Assembly (NCBI RefSeq): GCF_040712075.1
Contig: NZ_JBFCVL010000001.1
Location: 7,501-71,500, forward strand
DNA length: 64,000 bases
Source of the DNA: Fodinicurvata sp. EGI_FJ10296
GTDB taxonomy: Bacteria; Pseudomonadota; Alphaproteobacteria; DSM-16000; Inquilinaceae
Reading direction: 5' to 3'
Both the position numbers and the translations under genes were made by a program. Below are positions 43,720 through 52,805 of this stretch, piece by piece (positions within the stretch are counted from its first letter, which is position 1; each line of letters starts with the position of its first letter). The notes under the pieces are model-generated. The model had not been told where the DNA came from. It ran no database searches and worked only from the letters and a program-made list of their open reading frames with translations.

Positions 43720-46370
43720 TAATGATCCCCTCTGTCTCCCAGGCGGGCGAAGATCCGGCTCGTTGCGACCGCCGCCAGGGCCAGGGCCGCAAGAACAAGG
43801 ATAATGAACCCCACGGGATAGGCCGACGCAAGCGTTCCGGCAGCGGGAAACACTCCGGCTATCGAAATGGCCCCCGTCTGCTCGACGGTTCGGGCGCCGC
43901 CGCTATAGTTGATCCACCGGCCATCGGCGGACACAAGGGCAAAGGCCCCGCGCGGCCCGCCGCCGGATATCCCTGTCGCCATGGCATTGGCCGTCCGGCG
44001 CAACTGCTCAGGACCGTCCGCCACGACGAGAATCGTTCGGCCGCTATCGCTCGCTCGATCGAGAATCATCGACGACGCCGGTTCGTCCAAAGACGCCATC
44101 AGCATGGCCGGGTCAGAACTGGTGACCCAGCCGAGCGAACCGGCGAAACGCCACAACCGATTCGGCAGGCCCGACACCTGGATCATCAGCCGGTTCAGCA
44201 GGCCGGCATCGCGACCGTCGTCGGTCGTTTCGGAGTCCGCGCGGTCCCAATATTGTCTGGCGGAATCGCCGTTATCACGCGGATCGGTGAATCGCGCGGG
44301 CGTGGCGGTGTCGGCGCGCGGAATCAGCCCCGATCGGCGCAGGGCTTCCATCGGCGGGACGTCCCCCTGCGCCGCGTCGGCCGCATCGAATACTGACGGC
44401 AATCGGCCGCCGCCCGTCGCCAGACGCGGCAGGACATCGGCCAGTGTCAGACCGAAGCCCGCCAGGTCGGCTTCGGTCAAATCGACAGGCCGCACCACCC
44501 GGAGCGCGACGCCCGCCGTCGTCGATTCGCCCCATTCTCCCGTTTCACCGACCCGGATACCCGCGGCTTCACCGAGTGAGGACGACAGCGCCCCGGCAAC
44601 CGTCAGCAGCCGCTCAAGGCGGTCGGGGGCGCCGGGCGTGGCATCGACCGTGATCACCGTTCGATCGGGCGCGCCCGGCGGCGATGTCAGCGGCGCCAGG
44701 TTCGGCGTCGACCTGAAGGGGGATCCGTCGGGAATGGTCAGCGTCGAGGTCCGGAACACCGCCGCCATCGGCGGGCTTTCCGCCGCGAGAATGTCCGGGC
44801 AGGCCGATGTCTCCGAGCGGCCGGGAATGCGTATTTCGACCGTGACGGCATTCGGGCCCGGCGACAGCAGGCGCGCCGGGAACCGGATCGGAAAGCCGTC
44901 GATTGGCTGCCCGCCGCCACGATCCAACGGCAGCAGCCGGATCGTGCTGTCATTGACCGAAAGGACGAGCTGACTGCCCTCGGGCAATCCCCGCACAAAG
45001 GCATAGTCCAACGAGATTTCGGCCTGGCGATCGTTCTCGACCAGCCAATCCTCCGGCAGCCGGAACGCGATATCCTCGCGGCGATAGCGTTCCGAAACCT
45101 GGATATCCGGCCCATCGAACGCGGCAAAGGAGACGGCGCGGCCGGTCATCGGCGTGAGCGCCTCGGGCACCGCAGTCATCGGAAACGCGGACCGAATGGC
45201 CTCGGCGGCATTTCCGTCCGTATAGTCCACGGCCAGCACGACGGCGCCGTCGCCACCGCGTGCGATCCGGACGGCGTTGCGCTCGGCCGGAAACAGCCGA
45301 ATGCGCACATGGTCCGCAGCCTCCCCCGGACTGGCAAAAGGATCGGCGCGAACGACATAATCCGGAACGCGGCCGCCCATCAGCACGCCGATTTCTTCCG
45401 CCGCCGCAATCGCTGCGCGCACCGCGTCGATGCTGGCCCCGTCCTGAAACGATACGGCGATCGGGCGCCCGTCGGCGATCGTCCGCGCCGTCGCGATGGC
45501 CAGCGACGCCGGACCGACAGGCGTGTCGAAATCAGAACCTCCCGCCGGTCCGCTCTCCTGCTGTCCACCCGTCGCCATAAGTCCGCTCTGCCCGGGATCG
45601 ATGCTGGCCCAAAGGTCGAAGCCGGCTTCGGCGCTGCAAGCCACGCGGTGGCGTTGACGGCCACGGATTTCGACGATGTTCCGGCCGACAGTCAGGGTTT
45701 CTCTCGGCACATCCAGTGCGACATTGCGCGGGCGCAGCGAGGCATCGGGCCGAAAGGCGCCGACGAAAACACCGTTGACGAATACCGACAACTCAGAGGC
45801 CGTGGGCAGGATATCCACGGCCGTCTGATAATGAATCTGCAGGCGCGGGGCGCGCGGTACAGATTCAGCGAACAGGTGGAATCGCGCTGCCGGGGCTTCA
45901 CCGACGATGCGGGCGTCAGACCGTGCGGTGTCCATCCCGCCGACCGGCAAAAGCGGGCTTTCGATACCCGGGAACGCGGCGCCCCCGGCAACGGGGCTGG
46001 ACCCGGTGCCGAAAGCAGGGGGCGCCAGCGTTTGCTGGACCGGACCGTCGGTACCGGGCGGGTTTTCGATCCGCAAATCCGGCACACCGATTGGCCCGTC
46101 GGTGGCGGCGGTCGAGCCTTCGGATTGCGACGGCATCGAGGGAATTTCAGGCCGCAGATCGTTGACCGGGCCGCCCGTCGGGCCGGTTTCCGCCGACTGG
46201 CCGGGCAGCGGAATCATGATCGAATCCAGTGCCTCGAAATCGTTGCCCCTCACGACCTGTCCCTGCTGGGCTACGGCTCCCGGCGGCGCGATCGCCAAAA
46301 TGGCCGATACGGCAATCGCGGCACGGGCACCGGCACCGATCGATCTCCGGTTCCGGAAAAGCGACTTCAT
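43719..46370 (-). CDS. bcsB: Cellulose synthase periplasmic subunit BcsB
   Basis: 883 residues, slightly longer than usual. N-terminal signal sequence, then two repeated jelly-roll plus flavodoxin-like units: RLQIHYQTAVDILPTASELSVFVNG / GRNIVEIRGRQRH, and later PEDWLVENDRQAEISLDYAFVRG / LLSPGPNAVTVEIRIP. A single C-terminal helix (YPVGFIILVLAALALAAVAT) anchors it beside BcsA. It guides the glucan across the periplasm. The ATG overlaps the bcsA stop (ATGA), ensuring 1:1 synthesis. Confidence 0.93.
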   Translation of the reverse strand: MKSLFRNRRSIGAGARAAIAVSAILAIAPPGAVAQQGQVVRGNDFEALDSIMIPLPGQSAETGPTGGPVNDLRPEIPSMPSQSEGSTAATDGPIGVPDLRIENPPGTDGPVQQTLAPPAFGTGSSPVAGGAAFPGIESPLLPVGGMDTARSDARIVGEAPAARFHLFAESVPRAPRLQIHYQTAVDILPTASELSVFVNGVFVGAFRPDASLRPRNVALDVPRETLTVGRNIVEIRGRQRHRVACSAEAGFDLWASIDPGQSGLMATGGQQESGPAGGSDFDTPVGPASLAIATARTIADGRPIAVSFQDGASIDAVRAAIAAAEEIGVLMGGRVPDYVVRADPFASPGEAADHVRIRLFPAERNAVRIARGGDGAVVLAVDYTDGNAAEAIRSAFPMTAVPEALTPMTGRAVSFAAFDGPDIQVSERYRREDIAFRLPEDWLVENDRQAEISLDYAFVRGLPEGSQLVLSVNDSTIRLLPLDRGGGQPIDGFPIRFPARLLSPGPNAVTVEIRIPGRSETSACPDILAAESPPMAAVFRTSTLTIPDGSPFRSTPNLAPLTSPPGAPDRTVITVDATPGAPDRLERLLTVAGALSSSLGEAAGIRVGETGEWGESTTAGVALRVVRPVDLTEADLAGFGLTLADVLPRLATGGGRLPSVFDAADAAQGDVPPMEALRRSGLIPRADTATPARFTDPRDNGDSARQYWDRADSETTDDGRDAGLLNRLMIQVSGLPNRLWRFAGSLGWVTSSDPAMLMASLDEPASSMILDRASDSGRTILVVADGPEQLRRTANAMATGISGGGPRGAFALVSADGRWINYSGGARTVEQTGAISIAGVFPAAGTLASAYPVGFIILVLAALALAAVATSRIFARLGDRGDH

Positions 46371-48853
46371 GATGCAGACCTGTCGTGAACGGTGAATTCG
46401 GGCTGCGATCGGCGATGCGGCTGCACCACTGACGGGCGGAGCGGCTGGGTGTCGTCCAGTTCGGACGGCGCCCCCGGGTCGTGATGCCGCGCGGCGGGCG
46501 AAAGCCCCTCGGACTGCGCCGCCCAGCCCCCGTACTGCCCGCCCCCGTACTGACCGCCTCCAGCCTGACCGGCATATGCCGGCTCAGGTTCGAGATCCAG
46601 GCCGGGCAGAGCGGGCGCGTCAAAGACGCTCTTGTCGCCCTTCGTGGTCGCGGTCGATCTGGACCGTTTTGCCTGCTGCACGATAAAGGTCAGCGTTTGT
46701 GTGCTGTTGACGACGATGAAATACAGGAAGAAGGCGAGACCCGCCAGCAGACCCGGTCCCTTGAGTATGGCCGTGCGGCGCTTGTGCCAGCGTTCGCTGT
46801 CCGAGAACATCACCCGCGCAATCATGCGCAGGCTCTCCGCCGACTGCTCTTCAGGAAAGGACAACCCGAGCCGGATGACGCCGCCATCCGATGCCACATT
46901 GGCCACCACGCTATCGATCGCCCGCCGCGCATCGTTGCGGGGGGCGGCGGGGACGATGCGGACCTCCTTGCCCGCCGTCAACCGGGTCGCGGCGTCGGAA
47001 TAGGGGATGCGGACCTGCAGCCCGGTCATCGAGATATCGATCAGACGTCCGCTGATGATCTCGCCGGTCGGCAGTATGAGATCAGCGGCGCCGTCCAGGT
47101 CGACTCGCGGTGCCCGGCGCCGCTGACGGCGCTCGCACATGGCCCCGCTCGCGGTGACGACCAGCAACAGGTTGAAGAAACACCAGCCGCCGACCAACGC
47201 CACGATCGCCCGGTCGCCGGGAAAAGCCGACCACCGCCACAGCGCCACGACCACGCCGACGGCAAGCAATCCGGCAAGGATGAATATCGAACTGGCGATC
47301 GGCGCAAGGTAATCTTCGTCCAGGGTTTCATCCTTGGCCGTGACCTTGAACGTCGGCGCCCTGGGCTTGCGGATCGTCGACAGGATCACACGCCAGAGAT
47401 AGGGCGTCAGCACCGTTTCGTACACCTCGGATATCAGCGGCCATCGGACCTTGCGGAACATGGCGTTCTGCAGCAGAAGGACGGCCGCCAGATAAATGAC
47501 CGTGTACGACATGAACTGTTCGACGGTGGCCACATAGATGTCGAAGCCGGTAAACAGGTAGATCAGCGGCGCCATCAGAAACGTCAGCCGGATCAACGGG
47601 AAGAACCAGAAGGCCGACGACGACGTATAACACAGGCGTTGCGCGATACTCAGGCCGGGCTGCAACAGCGGGTTCTTCAGCAGGAATATCTGGGTCATGC
47701 CCTGCGCCCACCGCGATCGCTGTGCAATGAACGACGTCACCGTCTCGGGCTGCAGGCCCGCCAGCATGGCCCGATCGACATACATGCTCTTCCAGCCGCG
47801 GGCGTGCAGCGCAAGCGCGGTCTCGGCGTCTTCGGTGATGCTTTCGCCGGAAAAGCCGTTGTTCTCCTGAAGCGCGACCCGGCGCATGACCGCGCCCGAC
47901 CCGCAGAAGAACGAAGCATTCCACTTGTCCAGGCCCTTTTGAATGACCGAGTAGAACATCTCGTTTTCCGGCGGGATCTTGTTCATCACGCCGATGTTTT
48001 TTTCAACCGGATCGTAGTTGAGGAAATAATGCGGGGTCTGGACCAGGAACAGTCGCGGGTCCTGAACGAAATACCCCACGGTCCGCTCCAGGAAATCGTT
48101 GGTCGGGACATGATCGGCGTCGAACACCACGATAAGATCGCTGTTGGAGCGGGCGAACGCGGCCGACAGGTTGCCGGCCTTGGCGCTGGTGTTCTGGAGG
48201 CGCGTCAGATAAGTCGCGCCGAGTTTGCGGCAGAGGCCCTGTAGCTGGACCCGCCGCTCTATGGCGGCAGCAGCCTTTTCCGGATCGGGATCGTTGCAGC
48301 GCTGGTCGGTGCCGCCGTCGTCGCAGAGATAGACAGTAAGCTTGTGGGCCGGGTAGCGAAGTGACGCCGCCGCCGCCAGCGTAATCGCCAGCATCGATGC
48401 GGGTTCGTTGTAGCTCGGCACGAAGATGTCGACCGTCGGCACCTCCGCGACGGTTTTGATCGGGTTGGGACGCGGACGGTTGATCGGATCAGCGACGACG
48501 AAGCTGGTCAGGAAAAAGAAGCCGATCGCAAACATTTCCACGGCATACAGCAGCAGCGCCAGCGTCAGTGCGACACCGTGCGTTTCCCAGGGAATCGTCT
48601 CCATCGTTCGCCAGAAGGCGTAGCGCAGCACGACGAAACCGCCGGCCCCCAGGATGACGAAGCGGGCTACCCGATGATGTGCGAACGGTTTGGACATCGC
48701 GATGACGGCCAACGCGACCAGACCGACGCCCAGTTGCGTCGACCATGATGTCGGCAATGCCGCCAAGGCGAACACCGGCGAGACCACCACAAGCAGGGAC
48801 AGAACAAGAAAAAAATCACTACTTTTTGTCATCATAACCACCGCCAAAAACAA
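46367..48853 (-). CDS. bcsA: Cellulose synthase catalytic subunit (UDP-forming), c-di-GMP-regulated
   Basis: 828 residues (ATG at 48835 or 48832 is an alternative start, giving MTKSSD). GT2 motifs: CDDGG near 181, VVFDADHVPTND near 243, SITEDAETALALHARG near 338 (the catalytic TED), and QRSRWAQG near 378. The PilZ domain carries RRQRRR (about 574-579) and DISMTG (about 606), the c-di-GMP ligands. About eight helices flank these. The C-terminal tail has GGGQYGG repeats of unknown role. It polymerises UDP-glucose and extrudes the chain. First gene of the bcs operon. Confidence 0.96.
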   Translation of the reverse strand: MFLAVVMMTKSSDFFLVLSLLVVVSPVFALAALPTSWSTQLGVGLVALAVIAMSKPFAHHRVARFVILGAGGFVVLRYAFWRTMETIPWETHGVALTLALLLYAVEMFAIGFFFLTSFVVADPINRPRPNPIKTVAEVPTVDIFVPSYNEPASMLAITLAAAASLRYPAHKLTVYLCDDGGTDQRCNDPDPEKAAAAIERRVQLQGLCRKLGATYLTRLQNTSAKAGNLSAAFARSNSDLIVVFDADHVPTNDFLERTVGYFVQDPRLFLVQTPHYFLNYDPVEKNIGVMNKIPPENEMFYSVIQKGLDKWNASFFCGSGAVMRRVALQENNGFSGESITEDAETALALHARGWKSMYVDRAMLAGLQPETVTSFIAQRSRWAQGMTQIFLLKNPLLQPGLSIAQRLCYTSSSAFWFFPLIRLTFLMAPLIYLFTGFDIYVATVEQFMSYTVIYLAAVLLLQNAMFRKVRWPLISEVYETVLTPYLWRVILSTIRKPRAPTFKVTAKDETLDEDYLAPIASSIFILAGLLAVGVVVALWRWSAFPGDRAIVALVGGWCFFNLLLVVTASGAMCERRQRRRAPRVDLDGAADLILPTGEIISGRLIDISMTGLQVRIPYSDAATRLTAGKEVRIVPAAPRNDARRAIDSVVANVASDGGVIRLGLSFPEEQSAESLRMIARVMFSDSERWHKRRTAILKGPGLLAGLAFFLYFIVVNSTQTLTFIVQQAKRSRSTATTKGDKSVFDAPALPGLDLEPEPAYAGQAGGGQYGGGQYGGWAAQSEGLSPAARHHDPGAPSELDDTQPLRPSVVQPHRRSQPEFTVHDRSAS

Positions 48854-49217
48854 CTTTTAATCGAAATCCGACCCTCTAACGTCTTAATGGTAGCTTCCCT
48901 GAAATTACTCTCGCCCCGCGTTCAGTCCCATCCAGTTGATCGCTCGCCGGACCTCCATTGAGTTATGAGTGTAGCCCGATGGAAACTTAACAATTACCCA
49001 ACATTCCATATTGACTTCGAATTTTGTCAAAGGTTTGACGACCCAAAATTGTATTGATCTCAGCTTTACCACCAGAGCGGACAATAGTTGGAAACCATAT
49101 TTCCGCGAAGGTGCAAGGACATGGGCAATTTTTGCCTAGGCTCTTTTCCTCAATTTAAGGTAAAATCGCCAGACCACCGAACGCTGTACGGACCGGAACG
49201 AGATTGATGGGCATTTT
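48854..49217. promoter_or_regulatory. AT-rich divergent region upstream of bcsA
   Basis: 364 bases, clearly richer in A and T than the flanks. It should hold the bcs promoter (minus) and that of the small gene at 49218. A near-perfect palindrome GTCAAA-GG-TTTGAC (49026-49039) with another TTGAC at 49011 is a candidate regulator site. No riboswitch-like structure was recognised. Confidence 0.4.
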
Positions 49218-49619
49218 ATGATGGCGGCAGGCATGACCGGCTACAGGGAAAGCCGCAACCGTCGCCGGAAACTGCGCGAGATCGCGGGGTCGCTTTCCCG
49301 AATCGATAGTAATTATTTCGTCCAGGACCTGATCAGGCTTGCCAAGCAGGACCCCGAATACGGCGAACTGGTTGATAGCCTGAAGCTGTCCGAAGACAAG
49401 ATATTGAGCTATTATACGTTGATCACGATCAACTTCCCCGACAATGATCTGCTGTGGATCGACGGCGAATACCTGCCGGCCTGTATCATTTTTTACCGGC
49501 CCACACTGTTTCACGTTCACACTGCCCTGCAGGCGGGCGAAACCATCGACTCGATCGTGCGCTCCTGTCATCGCTACCTCGCGGCCGGCCGCCGCGGCGC
49601 CGTCCGCAATTTCACCTGA
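49218..49619 (+). CDS. Small uncharacterised protein divergent from bcsA
   Basis: 133 residues (MTGYRESRN at 49233 is an alternative start). The N-terminal third is strongly basic (RESRNRRRKLRE). Then an amphipathic stretch IDSNYFVQDLIRLAKQDPEYGELVDSL and a hydrophobic ILSYYTLITINFPDNDLLWIDGEYLPACIIFYRPTLFHVH-type region; no domain is recognised. Codon use and the length of the frame support a real gene, but the ribosome-binding site is poor. Its position, sharing the bcsA promoter region, hints at a link with cellulose or c-di-GMP, which is only an inference. Confidence 0.55.
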   Translation: MMAAGMTGYRESRNRRRKLREIAGSLSRIDSNYFVQDLIRLAKQDPEYGELVDSLKLSEDKILSYYTLITINFPDNDLLWIDGEYLPACIIFYRPTLFHVHTALQAGETIDSIVRSCHRYLAAGRRGAVRNFT

Positions 49620-49664
49620 ATACCGTCACCCTGGTCTACACCCCGCTCGATTCACACATCGAGT

Positions 49665-49908
49665 TCGATAGCGGGAATGATGATTTCCACACCCTGATCG
49701 TCCCGGGCGCTGCGCGGCCACGAAGTGACGCGCTGCCGACCCGGGACCTCGTGCGTCAACTCTCGATCGTGACACGCGAACCGGGTGCCTTCGGCCGGGG
49801 GTCCCCGATCGGTGTCCCGGGACGAAAAGGGCGGGGACGATCAGGATGGGGGTGAGGATGCACGAGAGATCTGTGAATACCGTAGGGTCTACCCCCACGC
49901 CTATCGTA
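49665..49908. repeat. Dispersed REP-like repeat, copy 2
   Basis: Begins with sequence matching copy 1 (59 identical bases at 49681-49739), continues with ACGCGAACCGGG, a GTCCCCGATCGGTGTCCC segment and the tail ACGATCAGGATGGGGG, then a match to the AGATCTGTGAAT boundary. It lies between the small gene at 49218 and the convergent oligopeptide-ABC operon. Confidence 0.8.
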
Positions 49909-50941
49909 GCGCCGCCTGATCCGGCTGTGCGTCGGCCATGACCCTCTCGGCGTGGTGGCACGCGGCTTTGTGCCCGGCCGCCACGTCGCGCAGCGGCGGC
50001 GGCTCGTTCAGGCATCGGCCGGTCGCGAACGCACAGCGCGGTGCAAATGGGCACCCATCGGGCGGCGGCGGCGCCGGGTCGGCGATTTGGCGCCGCTCGC
50101 GTCGGCGGGACGGATCGAGACCGGGCATCGCCGCCAGCAGCATGCGGGTATAGGGATGGGCCGGGGCCGCAAAGATGTCCGCCGTTGCGCCCGTCTCGAC
50201 AAAATGGCCGAGATACATGACCGCCAGCCGGTCGCAGACCTGCTCCACCACCGCCAGATTATGGCTGATCAGGACATAGGCCAATTGGTACTGGTCGCGA
50301 AGGTCGAGCAGCAGATTGAGCACCTGGGCCTGAACCGACACGTCCAGCGCCGAAACGGGTTCGTCGGCGACGATCAGGGCCGGACGGGTAATCAGCGCCC
50401 GCGCGATGGCGATGCGCTGGCGTTGTCCGCCTGAGAATTCATGCGGATACTTGTCGCCGTCGCGCGGCGCCAGCCCCACCGCCGCCAGCGCCTCGTCGAC
50501 GCGCTGGCGCCGGTCGGCCGACGATAGTCTTCCCGTTTCCAGGCGCAGAGGCTCCGCGACGATCCGCGCGACCGTCTGGCGCGGATCAAGCGATCCATAC
50601 GGGTCCTGGAAAACCATTTGAAAACCGCGCCGGATCGCCTTGAGCCGGCGCCCCGACAACGCGAACAGATCCTCGCCCCGAAACCGGACGGTGCCGCGTT
50701 GCGCCGGTTCCAGCGCCATGATCATACGGGCCAGTGTCGATTTCCCGCACCCGCTTTCACCAACGACGCCATAAACTTCGCTCGAATTCACGTCGAAGCT
50801 GACGCCGTCGACGGCCTTGAACACGGATTTTTGCCCCATCAGTCCCGTACCCGGAATCGGATGGTGGCGCGCCAGATCGTCCACCGACAAAAGCGGCGAC
50901 GCCGCATCGTGCGGGCGGTCAAATCGGTCGCTCATGCCCAA
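49901..50941 (-). CDS. dppF: Oligopeptide/dipeptide ABC transporter ATP-binding protein (DppF/OppF-like)
   Basis: 346 residues. Walker [14 protein letters not shown]-loop FQDPYGSLDPR, signature FSGGQRQRIAIARA, Walker B ALIVADEPVSALD and the H-loop ISHNLAV are intact. The C-terminal oligopeptide-domain extension (CPFAPRCAFATGRC, a cysteine-rich metal-type motif seen in Opp ATPases) follows. It is last in the operon; its start overlaps the stop of the partner ATPase by 10 bases. Confidence 0.92.
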   Translation of the reverse strand: MGMSDRFDRPHDAASPLLSVDDLARHHPIPGTGLMGQKSVFKAVDGVSFDVNSSEVYGVVGESGCGKSTLARMIMALEPAQRGTVRFRGEDLFALSGRRLKAIRRGFQMVFQDPYGSLDPRQTVARIVAEPLRLETGRLSSADRRQRVDEALAAVGLAPRDGDKYPHEFSGGQRQRIAIARALITRPALIVADEPVSALDVSVQAQVLNLLLDLRDQYQLAYVLISHNLAVVEQVCDRLAVMYLGHFVETGATADIFAAPAHPYTRMLLAAMPGLDPSRRRERRQIADPAPPPPDGCPFAPRCAFATGRCLNEPPPLRDVAAGHKAACHHAERVMADAQPDQAALR

Positions 50942-51954
50942 TCCCCCAGGCTCATTTCCGGGATATGCGCATCCTCGCGCCGAACGTCGTCAAGTCGGAT
51001 ACACCGGGCGTGCCAACCCTCTTCAACCAGCCCCCCATCAATGGAATACCAGCCGGGGAATTCGGCCGAACAGGCCGGTATCGCGAACGGGCATCGGGGT
51101 GCGAACCGACACCCGGGTGGCCGGTCGGAAGGGTCGGGCACACTGCCCGGTATCGTCGCCATGCGGCCGGCTCGCGGTCCCTGACGGCCCGGCATCGCCT
51201 TGAACAGTCCGCGCGTATAGGGGTGGGCCGGGCTGGCGAAGATCGGCGGCGTGGCGCCGCGCTCGACCGCACTGCCGGCATACATGACCATCGTCTCGTC
51301 CGACGTCTCGGCGATGACGCCGAGATCGTGGCTGACCAGGATCAGGCCCATATTCATTTCGCTAACGAGATCATGCAGCAGATCGAGGATCTGGGCCTGC
51401 ACCGTTACATCAAGCGCGGTCGTCGGCTCGTCGGCGATCAGCAGTTTCGGCCGGCACGCCAGCGCGATCGCAATGCCGACACGCTGGCGCTGGCCGCCCG
51501 ACAGTTCGTGGGGATAATCGTCCAGCCGCCGCGAGGCTTCGGGCAGACCGACCTTGTTCAACAGGTCCAGCGCCACCGCCCGGGCCGCCCGGCGGGTGAT
51601 CCCCTCGTGCCAGACCAACCCTTCCGCGATCTGATCGCCCACGGTCATGACCGGATTCAGGGCCGTCATCGGCTCCTGAAAGATCATGCCGATGCTCTTG
51701 CCGCGGCGATGGCACATCTGGGCTTCCGACAGGGCCGTCAATTCCTCGCCGTCCAGCATGACGCGGCCCGTCGTCTCCACACCGCCCGGCAAAAGCCCGA
51801 TGATCGCCAGCGATAACATCGATTTGCCCGACCCGGACTCGCCGACGATGCCGAGCGTGCGCCCCGCCGCCAACGAAAATGTAATGTCCTCGACCAGTGC
51901 CAGACGCCCGTCCGCCGTGCGAACGTGAACCCCGAGATTTTCTACCGATAGCAT
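50932..51954 (-). CDS. dppD: Oligopeptide/dipeptide ABC transporter ATP-binding protein (DppD/OppD-like)
   Basis: 340 residues from ATG 51954 (MLSVENLGVHV), which shares bases with the permease stop. A much longer upstream frame only shadows the permease gene. Walker A GESGSGKSML, Q-loop FQEPMTALNPVM, signature [15 protein letters not shown], Walker B LLIADEPTTALD, H-loop VSHDLG. The C-terminal cysteine motif (CRFAPRCPFAIPAC) is present as in OppD. It pairs with the next ATPase to drive peptide import. Confidence 0.92.
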   Translation of the reverse strand: MLSVENLGVHVRTADGRLALVEDITFSLAAGRTLGIVGESGSGKSMLSLAIIGLLPGGVETTGRVMLDGEELTALSEAQMCHRRGKSIGMIFQEPMTALNPVMTVGDQIAEGLVWHEGITRRAARAVALDLLNKVGLPEASRRLDDYPHELSGGQRQRVGIAIALACRPKLLIADEPTTALDVTVQAQILDLLHDLVSEMNMGLILVSHDLGVIAETSDETMVMYAGSAVERGATPPIFASPAHPYTRGLFKAMPGRQGPRAGRMATIPGSVPDPSDRPPGCRFAPRCPFAIPACSAEFPGWYSIDGGLVEEGWHARCIRLDDVRREDAHIPEMSLGDWA

Positions 51955-52805
51955 CAGCGCCGCCGTCTCAGTTTCGGATCGATGGCATCGCGCAGCCCAT
52001 CGCCCAGCATGTTCAGGGAAAGGACGGTCACAGCGATCGCCAGCCCGGGGAAGATCGCCAGATGCGGCGCCTGCGCCAGATAGGTCTGCGCCTCGCTCAG
52101 CATCCGTCCCCACGACGGCGCTGGCGGCGGCAGCCCGATGCCGATGAAGCTGAGCCCCGCTTCGGCCAGAATCGCCAGCGCCAGCTGGATCGTCCCCTGC
52201 ACGACCAGCAGTCCGGCAATGTTCGGCAAAACGTGATGCAAAGTAATGAGCACGGGGCCCTTGCCCGCCGCCCGGGCAGCCAGCACATAATCCCGTGACA
52301 GAATCTGGAGGGCTGAGCCCCGCGCCACACGGGCGAACACAGGGATATTAAAGACACCGATGGCGATGACGGCGGTCAGCACGCCGGGGCCGATGAGGGC
52401 GCCGAGAATGATCGCCGACAGCACGGCCGGAAATGCCAGCGTCACATCGGCAATACGCATGACCGCCTCGTCGACCCAGCCGCGCAACGCCGCCGCCGCC
52501 GTGCCCAGTGCCACGCCGGCCGAAAGCCCAAGAGCGACGGCAATCACGGCGATCGACAGCGAGTTCCATGCCCCGGCCATCAGCATCGATGCGACGTCGC
52601 GACCGAAATGATCGGCGCCGAACAAGCCAGCTTCGAGAGGTGCACCGAGCCGGCCGGGAATGTTGATGGCGGTCGGATCGGCTGGCGTCCAGAACCGCGA
52701 CACGATCGCCGCCGCGACCAGAACCAGCGTCGCACCACCGCCGATCGCCAGCGTCGGGTTGCGCCAGAGCGCGCCACCGGCTCCCCTGGATCGAACCGCC
52801 ATCAT
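51954..52805 (-). CDS. dppC: Oligopeptide/dipeptide ABC transporter permease (DppC/OppC-like)
   Basis: 283 residues. N-terminal OppC_N helix (WRNPTLAIGGGATLVLVAA region) and a DHFGRDVASMLMAGAWNSL block typical of DppC. The permease EAA-like loop is ARAAGKGPVLITLHHVLPN. About six helices. Its ATG lies 4 bases inside the dppB stop region (ATGA type overlap). Confidence 0.92.
   Translation of the reverse strand: MMAVRSRGAGGALWRNPTLAIGGGATLVLVAAAIVSRFWTPADPTAINIPGRLGAPLEAGLFGADHFGRDVASMLMAGAWNSLSIAVIAVALGLSAGVALGTAAAALRGWVDEAVMRIADVTLAFPAVLSAIILGALIGPGVLTAVIAIGVFNIPVFARVARGSALQILSRDYVLAARAAGKGPVLITLHHVLPNIAGLLVVQGTIQLALAILAEAGLSFIGIGLPPPAPSWGRMLSEAQTYLAQAPHLAIFPGLAIAVTVLSLNMLGDGLRDAIDPKLRRRR

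Noticed and set aside
46481-48244. A 587-residue open frame on the plus strand inside bcsA
   Set aside because: Antisense to bcsA, whose catalytic motifs are certain.
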